Assembly: GCF_000224145.3 (NCBI RefSeq)
Contig: NC_020169.2
Span: 5,033,555-5,097,554 of the forward strand
Origin: Ciona intestinalis
Lineage: Eukaryota; Chordata; Ascidiacea; Phlebobranchia; Cionidae
Length of the DNA: 64,000 nt
Direction of reading: 5' to 3'
Position numbers and translations under genes: made by a program. Of the stretch, positions 23,934 to 36,615 are shown one piece after another. The notes beneath the pieces are model-generated. The model ran no database searches. It saw only the letters and a list, made by a program, of their open reading frames with translations, and was not told the DNA's origin. Position 1 is the stretch's first letter; every line of letters begins with the position of its first letter.

Positions 23934-25595
23934 GGTTTTATATACAAATATATACACCACTATTGTAAATCTAGAAAATATCTTATAGTTAACAAAATGA
24001 TGCCTAATATACAGAGAAAGGTATTAATGCTTAAATGAAACAAAAACCTTTATTGAAGTAAAAAAATATAACTATTTTGGTCGTCTAATTGATTGGAAAC
24101 AAAATGTTATTTGCGGAAAAATTTGTCCTTTTTTTCGAATTTTAAGACTGTCCGTTTAGAAAATATATACAGATTGAAAACATAAGCGATATCATGTTAT
24201 AACCCTTGAACACTTTACACACGACAATTCACTTCCGGGTCACTATTTAAAATACCGCTAAGTTTCGTGGCCGAGCGCCAACTGCTCACAGAAACGCAGT
24301 CACGCTAACTGACCAGCCCGCCAAACACGCGCACGCCTCCCGCGCAACGTAAAATGCAAACAAGCTGTTTTTACTCTTACATTTTACTCTTGCTATCTTC
24401 ATGCCGAATAGTTACGGACTAGTTTTCCTTGACTTTCATTGCTACTGATTTTAAACTACAACGTTTACTCGGCTTTTATATTTCCAAGTAAATTAACCAG
24501 GAATGAAACGGCGTAGACTGGTCACGCTTTTGTGTAAATCGTTGAGTTTTGATTGTCTGTAGCGACACAAGTGGTTAAAACCGCTCACGTGACCATTTAA
24601 TCTGCAACAACAATTTAAGACGTCGCGTACGCCGTACAGACGAAGGAAGTAAACAAATCAATTCATATTACATTTTTCACGCCCCGGGGTGCACTTACCT
24701 TATATGCATAATCAGTGGTTTCTCGTTTGATCAGTAAAAGCGATATTCATATATGATTTCTATATAGCATGCTCTGCGCCTAATCTGAATTTACTTCTCA
24801 CGGGACTTTTCTCCCGCAACGTTACGCAAGCGGTTCAAAGAACTGTGCTGGTACTATTACAAACAAATCCAGTACCACACATACACCCCGAATGCTGCTT
24901 AGAAATAACACTCACTCATGCACTTTCTTACAGAAAACCAAGCCCTGCACAACACAATTTAAGAATAAAACAATGTACCTGTTTTAAGATTATTTAAGCA
25001 CAAATGCCGCACATTCTAATTATAACCTAATTTCAACACTAGGCAACATGTGTTCTAGCAACAACAAAGAAAAGATACGCAGGAGTTGTATACACTATGT
25101 ACAAGTATTTTTATAGTATAAATATTTAGCAGATTCTTAAACATATCAGTTAATCAATAAAATTATTCCGTCAATTTGAGGACAGACACAATAAAATAAA
25201 AATACCACTTGCAATAGAATGCCACGTACAATGCAAAGTGGAAATTGCATGCAGTTTCTTTGCCTGTACAGTATAATATAATAACAAGCAATGTCCTGTA
25301 CATAAGGAAGCAAAATTCTTTGGCTACTTACCATCACAGTAAGTACAAACACCAGCAACATTCATGACAAAAATTGTGAATCAATTACATACAGTTAAAG
25401 TTTAATTTAGTTCATGATCAAAAAGGAATGATGAGAACTGAATATGTATTTCCGGCAACTATTAATCAGCATAAATACGGCCTAAGTTAAAATCTGTAAC
25501 ATGAAAAAGTTGGAATTAATCTACACAGGTGACAATATTACCTTCAATGGCAGAATAGCGTACAATTTATTTATTCACAGGGAATTAATTTATAA
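23934..25595. other. UBAP2L promoter and ubiquilin 3' region
   Basis: No coding exon seen. The stretch 24230-24360 is richer in GC and CpG than its surroundings and contains acttccgggtca, an ETS-type site, on the plus strand; together with its position upstream of the UBAP2L start this suggests the UBAP2L promoter. An acceptor-like site (ttttctag) at about 23972 suggests a 5'UTR intron or a spliced-leader acceptor. The part nearer 25595 is probably ubiquilin 3'UTR. Confidence 0.5.
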
Positions 25596-28500
25596 TTAAC
25601 CAAGCAAAAATTCTATAGCAGCATTAACATTGCCATTTGTAGCAGTTAAAGCTTGAATGTTAGCATCACGATTTACAAAACCCATCGCTGAAAGCTGCTC
25701 AAGTTGTGCCCGGTAACGAGTTTCTGGAGACAGCTGCAATGATAATACATTTCTTAAGACACAAAACTAATTATAACCATGCATTTCACAAAACAATAAC
25801 ATTCCCTAAGTCTTTAGAGGAAAAAAAAAACATATATGCAACACTTACACAGAATAGCTGAGATATAAGTATAAGTGTTTTAGTTTACCTCATTTATTAG
25901 AAAGAGATTTTGAAATTATTTTAAAAGCTATTGCAAAAATTTTTTTACAAAGCGGTTTATTTTAAAACAAACTTAGTAAAGGAACTTACAGCTGCAGCTG
26001 CTGGAGGTCCAGTTGCTAACGTTTGCATCATTTGGTTGAGCAATGCTTGTGAACTTGCTGGGTTGTTGGTTGTAGTTGTCGAACTTGGGGTTGAAGTTGT
26101 TGTAGTAGTCGTTGGTGGAACTGCTGCACCAGTTGGCCCAAGTCTGCAAATAAACAAGAATTTGCACATTGAAGAAGTTTTCAAACTTAAGAGCCACTTT
26201 ATACTTTGAAAAAATATACAAACTTTGGAGAAAAATGTATTTGGACATAGAATTTAATCAAAAAAGATGCAAACATACTATTTTTTTCTGTAAAAACAAA
26301 AATGTAAAAATATAAAAAATTTTGGCATTTATAAAGATAGTGCAGAAAAAAATAAATAAATAATGATCATTTTTAATGAATAAATGCATGCCCATACCCA
26401 GTCATGAGCCCTGGTGCTTCTTGCTGTAAGGTTTGCATTGCTGCTTGCATTTGCATCATCGCCTGCATGGCACGAGGGTTGGTAAAGAGATTTTGCATTT
26501 CAGGCCTTTGCATCTGCTGTAGCATCTGTGGCATCATACGGGCCATCTCAGGATTGTTTGCAAACAATGGGTTGTGTGAAAATATCTGCGCAATGGATGT
26601 TACATTTACATATTTGTTTCAAAGCTCTTAATTTTAGTTTAAAGCGATTTAAACTCACAATAAGTTATCTTAATTTTTTAGCCCAAATTTTGTTTATTTA
26701 TTTAAAAAAATGCTATTGTACAATTTAATACTAAAATAAAAACCGCTGTGTATACCAGAGCGAGCATACAAGAAACCAGATACCATTGGAAATTGGTACA
26801 TTGAATTAGAACTTTATTTTTAACATATATAGTTTACCTGGTTTGCTAACTCTGGATTTTCCGCCATATTTTGCATCATACCCTGCATGTAAGGTGCCGT
26901 CATCATGTTTTGCATTAAACTTGGATTGTCAGTGATTTGTTGCATCAGGTTTTGCATGGCAGGGTTGTTAAATAAACCTTATATGACAAAAGAAAACATT
27001 AATTAATAAATAGTGGACTTTTTATACACAAGTTAACGAGCAAATTACAATACCATTTCTCCCAAAAAAGTTTTTTACGAGAACTAGCCCTTTGGTGGGG
27101 TACAACATTAGACCTAAAATTTAGATCAGGGCAGGTCCTTAACCCACAAGGTAGTTATGTACAGTGCACAGAAAACTGTTTTAAAATATTAACCATACAA
27201 TGCTCAGCAATTCATAAACTAAGTTAAATTAAAACTGGGTTTTAGCTATCTGAATTTTATAAATGCTAAAACCATTTCACTAATATTCCAGACACTTAAA
27301 AAAATTGTTCATGAATTTAATGTTGATTAATTTCACCTGATCCTGCTGTATTAGTTGATGGGGTCGTTGTTGGTCTATTTGTTGAAGAAGTTGTTGATGT
27401 TGTAGTTGCTTGCGGTGAGGAACCCCATGGGTTAGGGAGGGGGTTCGTGTTTTCAGTGTTTTGAGTACTCGCCCCTGTGGAATAAATGAAAATAAACAAA
27501 TTATTTATATATATATTTATAAACATCCAAAAAATAAAATAAAAATTATAAGTTATGTATCTATATATAGATATATATTTAAAGTTAGCAATTGTTTAAA
27601 GAAAAACAAATATAACAGTTGGAGTTGGTTACTGATAAGTAAAAAAGTGTACATTTTTTATTTAAGATGAAGTACTAACCATTAACCAGTACAATCATCT
27701 TTAATACATTGATGGTAAATGGAGCAATTTATTACTTAGGCATATTGATTGTGGTAACGCAAAATAGCTTTGTTTGAATATAAATTATCATCATATAAAC
27801 AGCCATTCTCGAAACATTTTATATTATTGGTGGCCAACTGGCCAAGTATCCAAATAATTTGAACTGAAGTAACATGTTTAAACGTAACAAACCTGGTGCT
27901 CCGTAAACATTACAGAAAAAATCAAGTCCAACCAATTAAACAATAAAAAAGAACTATTTTGCCTAAATGGCATCTCCAGTCTCTTATACAAATAGAAATA
28001 AAACATGTGCGATGACTTGTTTAACTTACCACTATTAGAAGTTTCATTAAGAGCAGCAAATGGATTCTGTCCAAACTGCTCCTGTGCTGCATTAAGCATT
28101 GGTTCCTGTATGTCTGTGTACATTCTACGCAATGCATTATAACCTCCAGGGATGCTTTCCAGGTTGCTAAGTGCCCTGTTGGATAAAAAACAATCCTATT
28201 ATTAGTGAACCATAGTGCATAGATTTTGGGATAGTTTTATTGAGATTTGCACCTAAAAACCTAACAGTCATGAACTCATAAGTAACTCTCATATCTTTTA
28301 AAAGAAGAAACAAAACTATTTTACTTCAAATTTATGTCACACTGCAACATTTTTGGAAAATAAAACCATTTTTTGTTAAACATTTCGCATCAAAACAGGA
28401 AAATGGTATTGATTTGGAAGTCTTAATGATTTAAAATGAAGCTAAGTTAGACACATGTAGAAAACCCACCTATCCTGATTTCTCATCATTTCTTGCAGCA

Positions 28501-30268
28501 TTGCTGGGTTTCTTGCAAGTTCCATGGTTTGTCTCATAAGTTGTGGATTGTTCAACATGTGTGTGATCTCTGGGTTGCGCTGAAACACATAGGAATTGTA
28601 AGATATTAAAACCATTAAGCAGATTAACACCAATCCATATGGAAACTGGGCCTTTTGATGTAAACAATAAAAAATCTTGTGCACCAATAAAATATGTTCG
28701 GACATTTCGAATTTAAAAGTATCAATAAACCAAACAGTGTTAATACAAACAAGCAGAGCCAAAATCTATTGCAGTATACAATGAGGTTCACACATGATGT
28801 TTGACAACTATTTAACATTGTCTCCCCAGACTTTGGTAAAAAAAATGATTCCTACTATAATGCTCTTACCTCCATCAGTTGCTGCATCTGTGGATTATTA
28901 CTCATCATATTTCGAATTATTTCTGGATTCGACATCATGTTTTGTACAAGTGGGTTGTCCATCATTCGTTGCAACATCTGCATGGAAAAAATTCAACACC
29001 TTTTATCACCTAGCAATGATTTATACTATTTAATACATATAGAGAAAAAATAGGTATTAAAGTTGAAAGGCGTTTCAAAAATTAACTTTGGGACATATTA
29101 CCAGACAATATTTCTACCAGACAAAAAGTTTTTTTCCTTTCACAATTTTAAGTTTTGCTGTTTATACCTCAGGGTTGGAAAGCATCTCTCTCTGCATTTG
29201 TTGTTGCATCTCCATGAAGTTGGGTGAGTCTAACCCCATTGCTCCAAGCCCTGATAAGCCACCCATGCTGCCTGTGTGCAATAAGATCAGTTTTAACAGG
29301 AACCTATGTTTATTGTATATAAAAAACAAGCTATGTTTATTGTAGATTATATAGGTTTGTTCCTAATTAAATGAACAACAAGCAATTTATATACATGTAA
29401 GAGATAGGTCTGCTATCTTGTACAGGAAAACTAACATTAGATACGAGTATCAAATATCGGACCAAAGAGGAACCAAGTTAAATGGGACTTTTTAATATCA
29501 ATTCCTTAGGCAATTTAACTATTTAAAACATATAAAAATAGTTTAACTAAAACAGCCTCAAAAAACATGAACAAATCAAAGCTAGTTTTTCCAATATACC
29601 AGCAGCTATATCATTTAGGTGAAAACTTGCATAACTACTAAACATACTTCCTATCCCTCCAGACTTCTAACACATATAAAACCTAAGATCAAATTATTTA
29701 AAACAACCAAGAGAAGACAATTATCAAAAACAGAAAATTAGAATTTAACAGTAATTAAAGCAGCAAGATAATGGAAGTGAAAACATGCATAACTATTTAA
29801 CCATAATCACCGAGATTAAATGGCAAACTTGAATTGGAGGACTGAGATGTTGGCGCATCAGAAGCTTGAGTAGTTGTGGGGGGTGGGGGGGTTGGTTGGG
29901 CACGTGATGCTGACTTTATCACAAGATGAACAGTGTGTCCATTCTTTATCATATGATGGTCTATCGTTTCGGCATCTTTTAAAATCTTGCCAGAGAATAT
30001 TAAGACAAGCTGCTCAGTTGTGGCGTTGAACTTTTTTGACACCTCAGCTTTTAACTGTAAAAGATTTAAATATTATGGATCCATTTAAAATGCTATTGTT
30101 CAGTTAATTTGCATATAATAAGTACTAGGCCATAATGGTCATTCAGTTACTTACATCTTTTACAGATATTTTGGGTGAAACTGTGAATTCTTGCTTTTCC
30201 TTTGGCGTTTTTAAAGTTATCTTAATCGTTTCTTCAGAGGTAATTGTAGTTTGGGTGTTTTCCGCCAT
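25596..30268 (-). CDS. UBQLN: Ubiquilin, UBL-UBA proteasome shuttle
   Basis: Shuttle factor that binds ubiquitylated clients with its C-terminal UBA domain and the proteasome with its N-terminal UBL. Eleven coding exons: 30268-30155, 30054-29811, 29271-29168, 28977-28870, 28579-28470, 28175-28030, 27474-27337, 26977-26838, 26585-26398, 26143-25990, 25733-25596. The total is 1584 nt, 527 aa, with all phases consistent. The UBL spans about residues 12-85 ([19 protein letters not shown] ... [16 protein letters not shown]). Met/Gln/Asn-rich STI1 repeats follow: [73 protein letters not shown] and [21 protein letters not shown] Thr/Pro linker leads to the UBA ([20 protein letters not shown] ... EFLLG). 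No PXX region of UBQLN2 type is seen. Probably the single pre-duplication ubiquilin. Confidence 0.95.
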
Positions 30269-31370
30269 AATAATCCGGTCTATTTTATTCAGTATACACT
30301 ATATATAAGTAAATTTGTTGAACAGTAATCTAAAATACGAAGTATACTTTATATAATTGAGCTTAGTTTTTAAAAATACACATATAATTGATTAAATAAA
30401 AGCGGAACACTATATCAAATATACTAAATTTCGAAACATCTTTTAGAATTTTCGTGCAAAAACCTTGCGTCACATTTCGTTTGCCCATATAGTAGAAATC
30501 GTATACTGCACTTTTACATGAGGGTTATTGCAACGTATAGAGAAAAGAACACCTCATTGTATTCGTACTAAGTAAATTTAAAACACAACTTACTTACTTA
30601 CTTACGGTGTCTCAATTACGCAAAGAAAATCCTTTTTGTTTATTTTACAACTGGGAAAGTACCAGATATGATGAAACATACGATTTTGTTCATTTCATCT
30701 ATTGTTTGCTTCACTGTTTGTTCCCCTTTTTTTCTTGCGTGGGCGAGTGGTTTCTCAATGGGTTTGAAGCCATTTTGGTTATAACTGCTCTGCACTGCTC
30801 TAAATCACTCCTACTACACCATACTTACAACAGTTAACGCACTGTATTGGAACGATAAAAAAGTGTATACACAAAACGGCAACAGGGTTAATAATATTGG
30901 TAAAACAGGAGAAAATAAATGAGAAACAGTTGTTATTTAACACTACACCTATATCTAGGATGCAATGTAAGTACAATTATACAGTCATGCAATAAAAAAA
31001 AATCAGAACAATTTAATAATTACAAAGTATTCGTGAAAGAGGAGTCTACCGAAGTAAAAATATCTTATTTAAACTTTTATTTATAGCAGTATATTGACTT
31101 TTTCATGAGTACCAAGCCTGCACACGTAAAGGAGTTATGTTGCAAACATAAAATTGCACAGGAATTAAGTACAGAGGCCCAGTATGCATGGCAATTGGAG
31201 TAAATTGTGTTGTTTCAAATTTCATTTTCCCAGCTAAACACATTGTTTTGCTACTTAAAGCAGTTATGTACAATTTCATTGCATTTTAATACATACTGGG
31301 CAAATTAAAAATCAAGTAGCAAAGATGAAATTACGAACGCATAAAGCACAGTACTGAGTTAAATCAGTGT
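30269..31370. other. Ubiquilin upstream region and WIPI2 3'UTR
   Basis: Non-coding between the ubiquilin start and the WIPI2 stop, both on the minus strand. A short (actt)n tract lies at 30589-30605. On the minus strand AATAAA-type signals occur near 31075-31082, suitable for WIPI2 poly(A). The ubiquilin promoter should lie at about 30300-30600. No conserved ORF. Confidence 0.45.
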
Positions 31371-32633
31371 TTAGTGATTCGAAGATTCATTTATTGAAAC
31401 AACATTTGTATCAACATGGAGTGTTTCAGGCATGTCAAGTTGTTCATTGACTGATGTGGAATGAAAGTGGGGAGGAGAATCACTGTCATGATATGCGGCA
31501 GAGGTCTCTGGGATATCCTGCGCCGCCTGTTGACCAAACTGAGCTACATTATGCTGCCGAAGTAAGACACATTCACCACCTTCTGTGGGATCCAAGTTAT
31601 AGATGTAGAGAAATCCATCTTCGTCTGCAACTAGAACTCGTGGCAGTTTCTGAAGAACTGTAATTGCACAGACGTTTCTTGAGCCCTGAAATGGCAGTTT
31701 CACAGTGGCAAAGTCACGGCCTTGGTTGAGCACCTCCGACACCTGGGTTGGCAGATAACTTGCTGAATTACTCAGTACTTTGTTGAAGTAGCCTATCCAA
31801 GATGCTCCCTCATCTGTAACTGGGGCTTTCTCAACTCCAGCTTGTTCCAGTTTAAAAATATGGACGGTTTCGGTGTTGCTTGAAGCACATAGAAACAACG
31901 AGTCAGGGCTAAACGCAAGAGAGCCAATAGAAACACAGCGTTTAACACCACGCCGGAATTCAAACAGCTTTTGACCATCGGGGACAGAAAATATACGAAT
32001 CACAGTCCCTTTGGAAGAGGCTGTGGCAAGTTTTGTAGCACTTGAATTAAATGCCATTGCTGCTAATGGACTGTCATGTGCATTTATCGTGCTTACTGCA
32101 TTTAAGGTGGTTACATCAAATATCTGTACTTCTCCTGTTATGCTGCTGCCGGGGTACACAAGAAAAGAGTTATCATTATTAACACTAAGACAGCAGAGCC
32201 CTTTAGGGTTACTTGGAGTGTCTCGAATCGTGTGCAAGACCTTCATATCACGAATGTTGTGAATGTAAAGACTTTCCTCCAGTACCACCACCAGCCTTAT
32301 TCGGTTCAATTTGACAGAAAGAATCGTGTTCGAGTAGCTATAATTACAAATTTCTGTTCCTTTCTTGAAGTGACACACTTTTAGCTTACGAGGTGACGAA
32401 ACACTGACAATGGCAACCAAGCTGCTTGAAAATAAGCGATCCACCAAGCATACATCAGTTGTCTCACCTTCATTATCGTATATTACTTCCAATCCATCAA
32501 CCGAATTAATAGCAAACAATTTGTACCCTTGTTTTGTTCCCACAGCAAGCGATGTACAATCCTGGTTGAAGTTGGCAAACAGAATTCCACGGGTTAAATG
32601 CTCGCTGCCACGACTGCCCAAGTTGTAATTCAT
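31371..32633 (-). CDS. WIPI2: WIPI2-like PROPPIN, PI3P-binding autophagy protein in one exon
   Basis: Seven-bladed beta-propeller that binds PI3P on the phagophore and recruits ATG16L1. The 420-residue frame has no intron. I chose ATG at 32633 (MNYNLGSRG) because the frame upstream offers only a GTG, and MN...LLFANFNQD aligns with the start of human WIPI2. Residues 17-250 are very close to vertebrate WIPI2: [49 protein letters not shown] and [14 protein letters not shown]. The phosphoinositide motif LFEFRRG has FRRG at 226-229. VKLNRIRL at 108-115 keeps the arginine region used for ATG16L1 binding. The C-terminal tail after [11 protein letters not shown] is short and variable. The absence of introns contrasts with the multi-exon vertebrate gene. 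Confidence 0.95.
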   Translation of the reverse strand: MNYNLGSRGSEHLTRGILFANFNQDCTSLAVGTKQGYKLFAINSVDGLEVIYDNEGETTDVCLVDRLFSSSLVAIVSVSSPRKLKVCHFKKGTEICNYSYSNTILSVKLNRIRLVVVLEESLYIHNIRDMKVLHTIRDTPSNPKGLCCLSVNNDNSFLVYPGSSITGEVQIFDVTTLNAVSTINAHDSPLAAMAFNSSATKLATASSKGTVIRIFSVPDGQKLFEFRRGVKRCVSIGSLAFSPDSLFLCASSNTETVHIFKLEQAGVEKAPVTDEGASWIGYFNKVLSNSASYLPTQVSEVLNQGRDFATVKLPFQGSRNVCAITVLQKLPRVLVADEDGFLYIYNLDPTEGGECVLLRQHNVAQFGQQAAQDIPETSAAYHDSDSPPHFHSTSVNEQLDMPETLHVDTNVVSINESSNH

Positions 32634-34570
32634 GATTTCCACTTCATTCAACACTTTAAATTATATTTTGTTTTGAAAAGGTTAGATACATATAACACGT
32701 AAGCTGCAACAAAACGAAACGTGAAATTTAGTTAGGGCACCCATAAACGAAAATATATTTATGGTTAAACTTTTATAGTAAGCTTACTACACAACTTGTG
32801 CATGTAGTTGAACAATTCTAAATACAGAACAGAGCATAGTCTACATTACACACTACAAGTATTATATGTTAGTACACTAAAACGTTACACTCTCTTTTAA
32901 AAACTATACACTCTGCTGTCTGGATTAAAAAAAAGGATTTAGCAATTAAGACAGATAACATCGTACGCGCAATCAGAAGTCACAATGGAAAGCGGATTAT
33001 CCCCATCAACCAAACTACGATATAGATTAGACGTATTTCTATATATATACTTGTGTATGCGATTAAATAACTATCTGACTATTATTAACTACGGATACTT
33101 GCATTTATATACTTATTTACTCATAACAAAGTTTATATAACATGCTGAAGACGTAAACATTACCGCCATAACATTGCATTAGAACAAGCATTTCTGCAAG
33201 GAGAACTTGTTTTGGAAACAAAGAAACAGTGTTACATAACAACTTTTCGAATTCAGTAAAATAAAAACAAAAGTATTCAAAACGGACAAATGTGCACTGG
33301 TACATCTGTAGCATGTTGTATAATCTCATTTTTATGCAACAAGATATATTCACGTTACGAATTCTACTAATTATGCCTCGATCAGAAAACATTCGGAAAC
33401 ACTTTATAAATCGCTGACCGTAAATTCTTTTAACCTATAGAAATCTAATAAACTCATAACATTGCTGGTGAATCGGGGACAAAATATACTTTGTAGATTG
33501 GAGCGAGTATTGTAGCCTTTCGCGACACTTGTACATCTTCGCTTTGGCGCCTATATAGAATTTGTACCCTTGCCTTTAAGTAAAAAACATCTTGCCCAGT
33601 TTGCAAAATTTGTATGCACATTTTTAAAAAATCGTTGAAAATTGGGAAGCACTTGTCCTACGTTTTAGCAGAGTTTCCCACTCTTTCCCGCTGGTACTCG
33701 GAGAACATTAATCTTGTTTCTTTTCAAATAAACATCCTCCCGTCATCTCTTACCTGTTTCTTTTTATAAACGGAACACTTTGAACTAGAAATGCCTTTTA
33801 AAAGAAAGGGTTACGATAATAGTCCGTATTTATGCACACCCGGTTTACGATATTAGTGTTATAACAAAAGTTGCCAACAAAAAAAGGATTTATATCGTTC
33901 GTTAATAACTGGAAAACAATGTTACCGAGCAAAATATCTCACTTCAAAGCGTTGATTACTTCTCCCCGCTTTTTGTTGATTGCCTGGCCTATAAAACACT
34001 TGGTCTTACACGCCTCGTTTAAACGCTGGATGTTGGAACTGTTGAAATAAGGCTTTCTTTGCGCAGGATTGGGATTTATTTGTTGAGACTGAAGTTAAGT
34101 ACTGTTTCTTTAATATATTTAGTGTTGCATGCCTAAATAATTATTGTAGTTTTAATATAATAGTATGGTGATATTTTTAATATGGTTATATGTTTTATTG
34201 GTATTGTGCCTTGCGTTTAAACTATAATATAATATTAACTTTACTTTAATATTACCCTTTACTTATTTTTAGGAATCGCGCAATTCTACATGTTTGTAAC
34301 TATACACGTCTTCGCGACATGACATCGCTTTTTACACTTAAATTCTGCGTATATTACGACAAAGTAGTTGCGGTATTTCGTTTCGTCATGCGGATCGTTG
34401 TCGTTCGCTATTATTACGTCATAATTAGGTCGTCGTTTGACCACACTCTTGCGACGTCACAATGCGGTTTCTATATGCGCCTGCGTTTCGCAACGATTAT
34501 TCATGGGGCCCCATGAGCGTTTTGCGTCGGCGCAAAGCACATTTACTTGTATTCTTAACAATTCTATATT
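32634..34570. other. Intergenic region upstream of WIPI2
   Basis: AT-rich, no recognisable coding exon on either strand. It presumably contains the WIPI2 promoter close to 32650-33000. Nothing else stands out except CpG-richer sequence at 34300-34510. Confidence 0.4.
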
Positions 34571-34970
34571 TATTCTAATTTTATTTATGCTATAAGCACA
34601 AAGAAGTCAAGAAGATCAAAAGAAATGGTGAGGTAACCTACTGTTGGCATTGTTACGTATTTTTTTTTATTTTCTAGATAAAATGCCAAGATGTGACGTC
34701 ACGAAGCGGTGATGACGCAACAGAAGAACCCACTTCGTAAGTTGTTTTGTATATTCCAACTAAGCTTCAAATAAACAGTTTAAGCATTTTTAGAGCTTGG
34801 TATGCGATGTCACATGATCAAGTGGTCAGGTAAATGCGAAACCGGAATGAAGGTAATTATGACGTAATAATAGCCTATACTTAACGATTATATTTTTCAG
34901 AAAAGACGGCGATTGAAGCCATAGAAAAAAAGCGCAAGGTAACGTGTAATAGTTTTGTTATTGGTAAAAA

Positions 34971-35168
34971 TATACAGTAGGGTGGGGGAAGACGAGACAC
35001 CTTTTACCTCTATTTTCCGGCCCGGTTAATAGTAAACAAAGAACATTCAAGAAATTATAAAACTATATGCTCATGACTCCTATTGACCGTTCATAATTCT
35101 TTAAAACACGATCAGGATATTTAGATATTATGTGCTAAAGGTGTCCCATTCCCCCCACCCTACTATAT
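34971..35168. repeat. Family A MITE (Cimi-like), nearly complete
   Basis: Left end cagtagggtgggggaagacg, right end ccccccaccctactata: an inverted repeat of about 20 bp with mismatches. The inside carries gttaatagtaaacaaagaac, gactcctattgaccgttcat and tagatattatgtgctaaa. Length is about 190-200 bp. It lies between two of the exon-like blocks. No coding capacity. Confidence 0.85.
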
Positions 35169-36489
35169 AAATAATGGTGTTAGAAAACCGCCAAACATGA
35201 TCGAAGTGTTATACTGTGGAAATAACCTTGAGAAATATTGTTTAGATTGTGCCGCTTAAAACAGTCAACAGTTCTTTAACGCTGCCCGTAGGTTCAAAAT
35301 GCACGCGGAAAGAAATGTTATGGTATACTAAGTATATAGTAACCATCATGTTTGTGTTGCAGACGAAGAACAAAGACGAAGACGCCAAAAGGATAATGGT
35401 TTGAGGTTTTTGTATAGATTTAATTATGCGGTTTGGTGTGTTGTGTGCGTATGTGTAAAAATGTGTGTTAAACTGCTGGCGCACCACTTTAACAGTGTTG
35501 TCAGCTATATTTCTGCTGGACATAAGTTTGACAGCTTTTTTAAGCAGTCACTACACAGTGCATTTTGCAGATCAGTGAAATATATACAATGAAACTGTGG
35601 CGAGCATCTTTTTGGATCGGATTTTGTTGTTGTACACTCTAATCAATGTTTTTTTTTCTGCATTCTTTTGCAAAAATCTAATTTTTCACCGATTCTGCAT
35701 TGTCGTAATACCTTTGAATAACGACGCCATGTTGTTACACAAATACTGGAGTAATATCAACACGCATTACAATATTTACAGTATAAACGCATTGAACGTT
35801 TTAATCTACCTTTATATCAGGATTTTAATAGTGTAACACAAAGTTAGCAATGTTACCAAGCTTATACCCGTCTTACAAAGCCTAATTGTAACGCTGGCCA
35901 CGTTGCAATTACGCTACATCGATCCCTGCGTTCGGTGCGGTTACGTTTCGGATGTGCTCAGTTACGTTATAGCTGCAAGTTTGCCTACGTGGACGTCGCC
36001 GCATTATGCTACAGTGGTGCTACGCTTGGGTATTTATAGGCTACTGCTAGCGCGGTACGTAGCAACCAATGCAAGCTTATGTGACAGCCGGTCGGTGCGT
36101 AACGTCCGGACCATATTGTAATGTGTGAAGATTCAACGAGCGTATCACGATACCAACTTGGCGTCTTTACTTCATCGTTGGTTAGGAGATGGCGTCTTAT
36201 AGAGTCGTTGTGGGCTTCGATTCCGTTTGGTCTGTAATTTAATAAAGTGTACACTCCACTCGATTATCCATCATTATGTGAACCATGGTTTCCTTGTTAA
36301 TGTTTCAATGATTATGTTCGCGGTAATTGAATTTTTAAAATTCCCAACTTTTGGTATGATATGACTGACTGTTGTGTGTGTGTTGCATGTTTTGGCACTT
36401 TTTAATATTTGCACGGTGTTAATTTTTTTGTCTTTATGTATAATGTTCTGCACATTGTCTGTGCATTCGTTGTACTATTTTTGTCTAAT

Positions 36490-36615
36490 ATGGGGGTTTC
36501 TTTTACCTGTGAGGACAGTAACATCCCGCAAGGGTTTCTCACCCAAGTAGAAACCCACTACCATTGGCTGGGGGCTTGTCGTGCCGTAGTGGCTTTCCAC
36601 CAACGCCAGCCACAA
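36490..36615. other. Segment with dense self-complementarity
   Basis: GGGTTTCT at 36532 pairs with AGAAACCC at 36549. CCACTAC at 36555 pairs with GTAGTGG at 36586. TGGCTGG at 36565 pairs with CCAGCCA at 36606, which interleaves with the previous pair as in a pseudoknot. Alternative pairings exist, such as GTGGCT at 36589 with AGCCAC at 36608. Composition is less AT-rich than its surroundings. It may be an RNA structure or part of an unrecognised repeat. Confidence 0.35.

Noticed and set aside
24230-24360. A CpG island housing an extra gene
   Set aside because: CpG is raised only over about 130 bp and no exon is visible; better explained as the UBAP2L promoter.
30589-30605. (actt)n tract as a regulatory site
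   Set aside because: A short simple repeat with nothing else to support function.
35903-36121. A 72-codon plus-strand frame in a CpG-richer stretch
   Set aside because: It has no ATG at its start, no recognisable motif, and the amino-acid pattern looks like chance translation of moderately GC-rich intergenic DNA.
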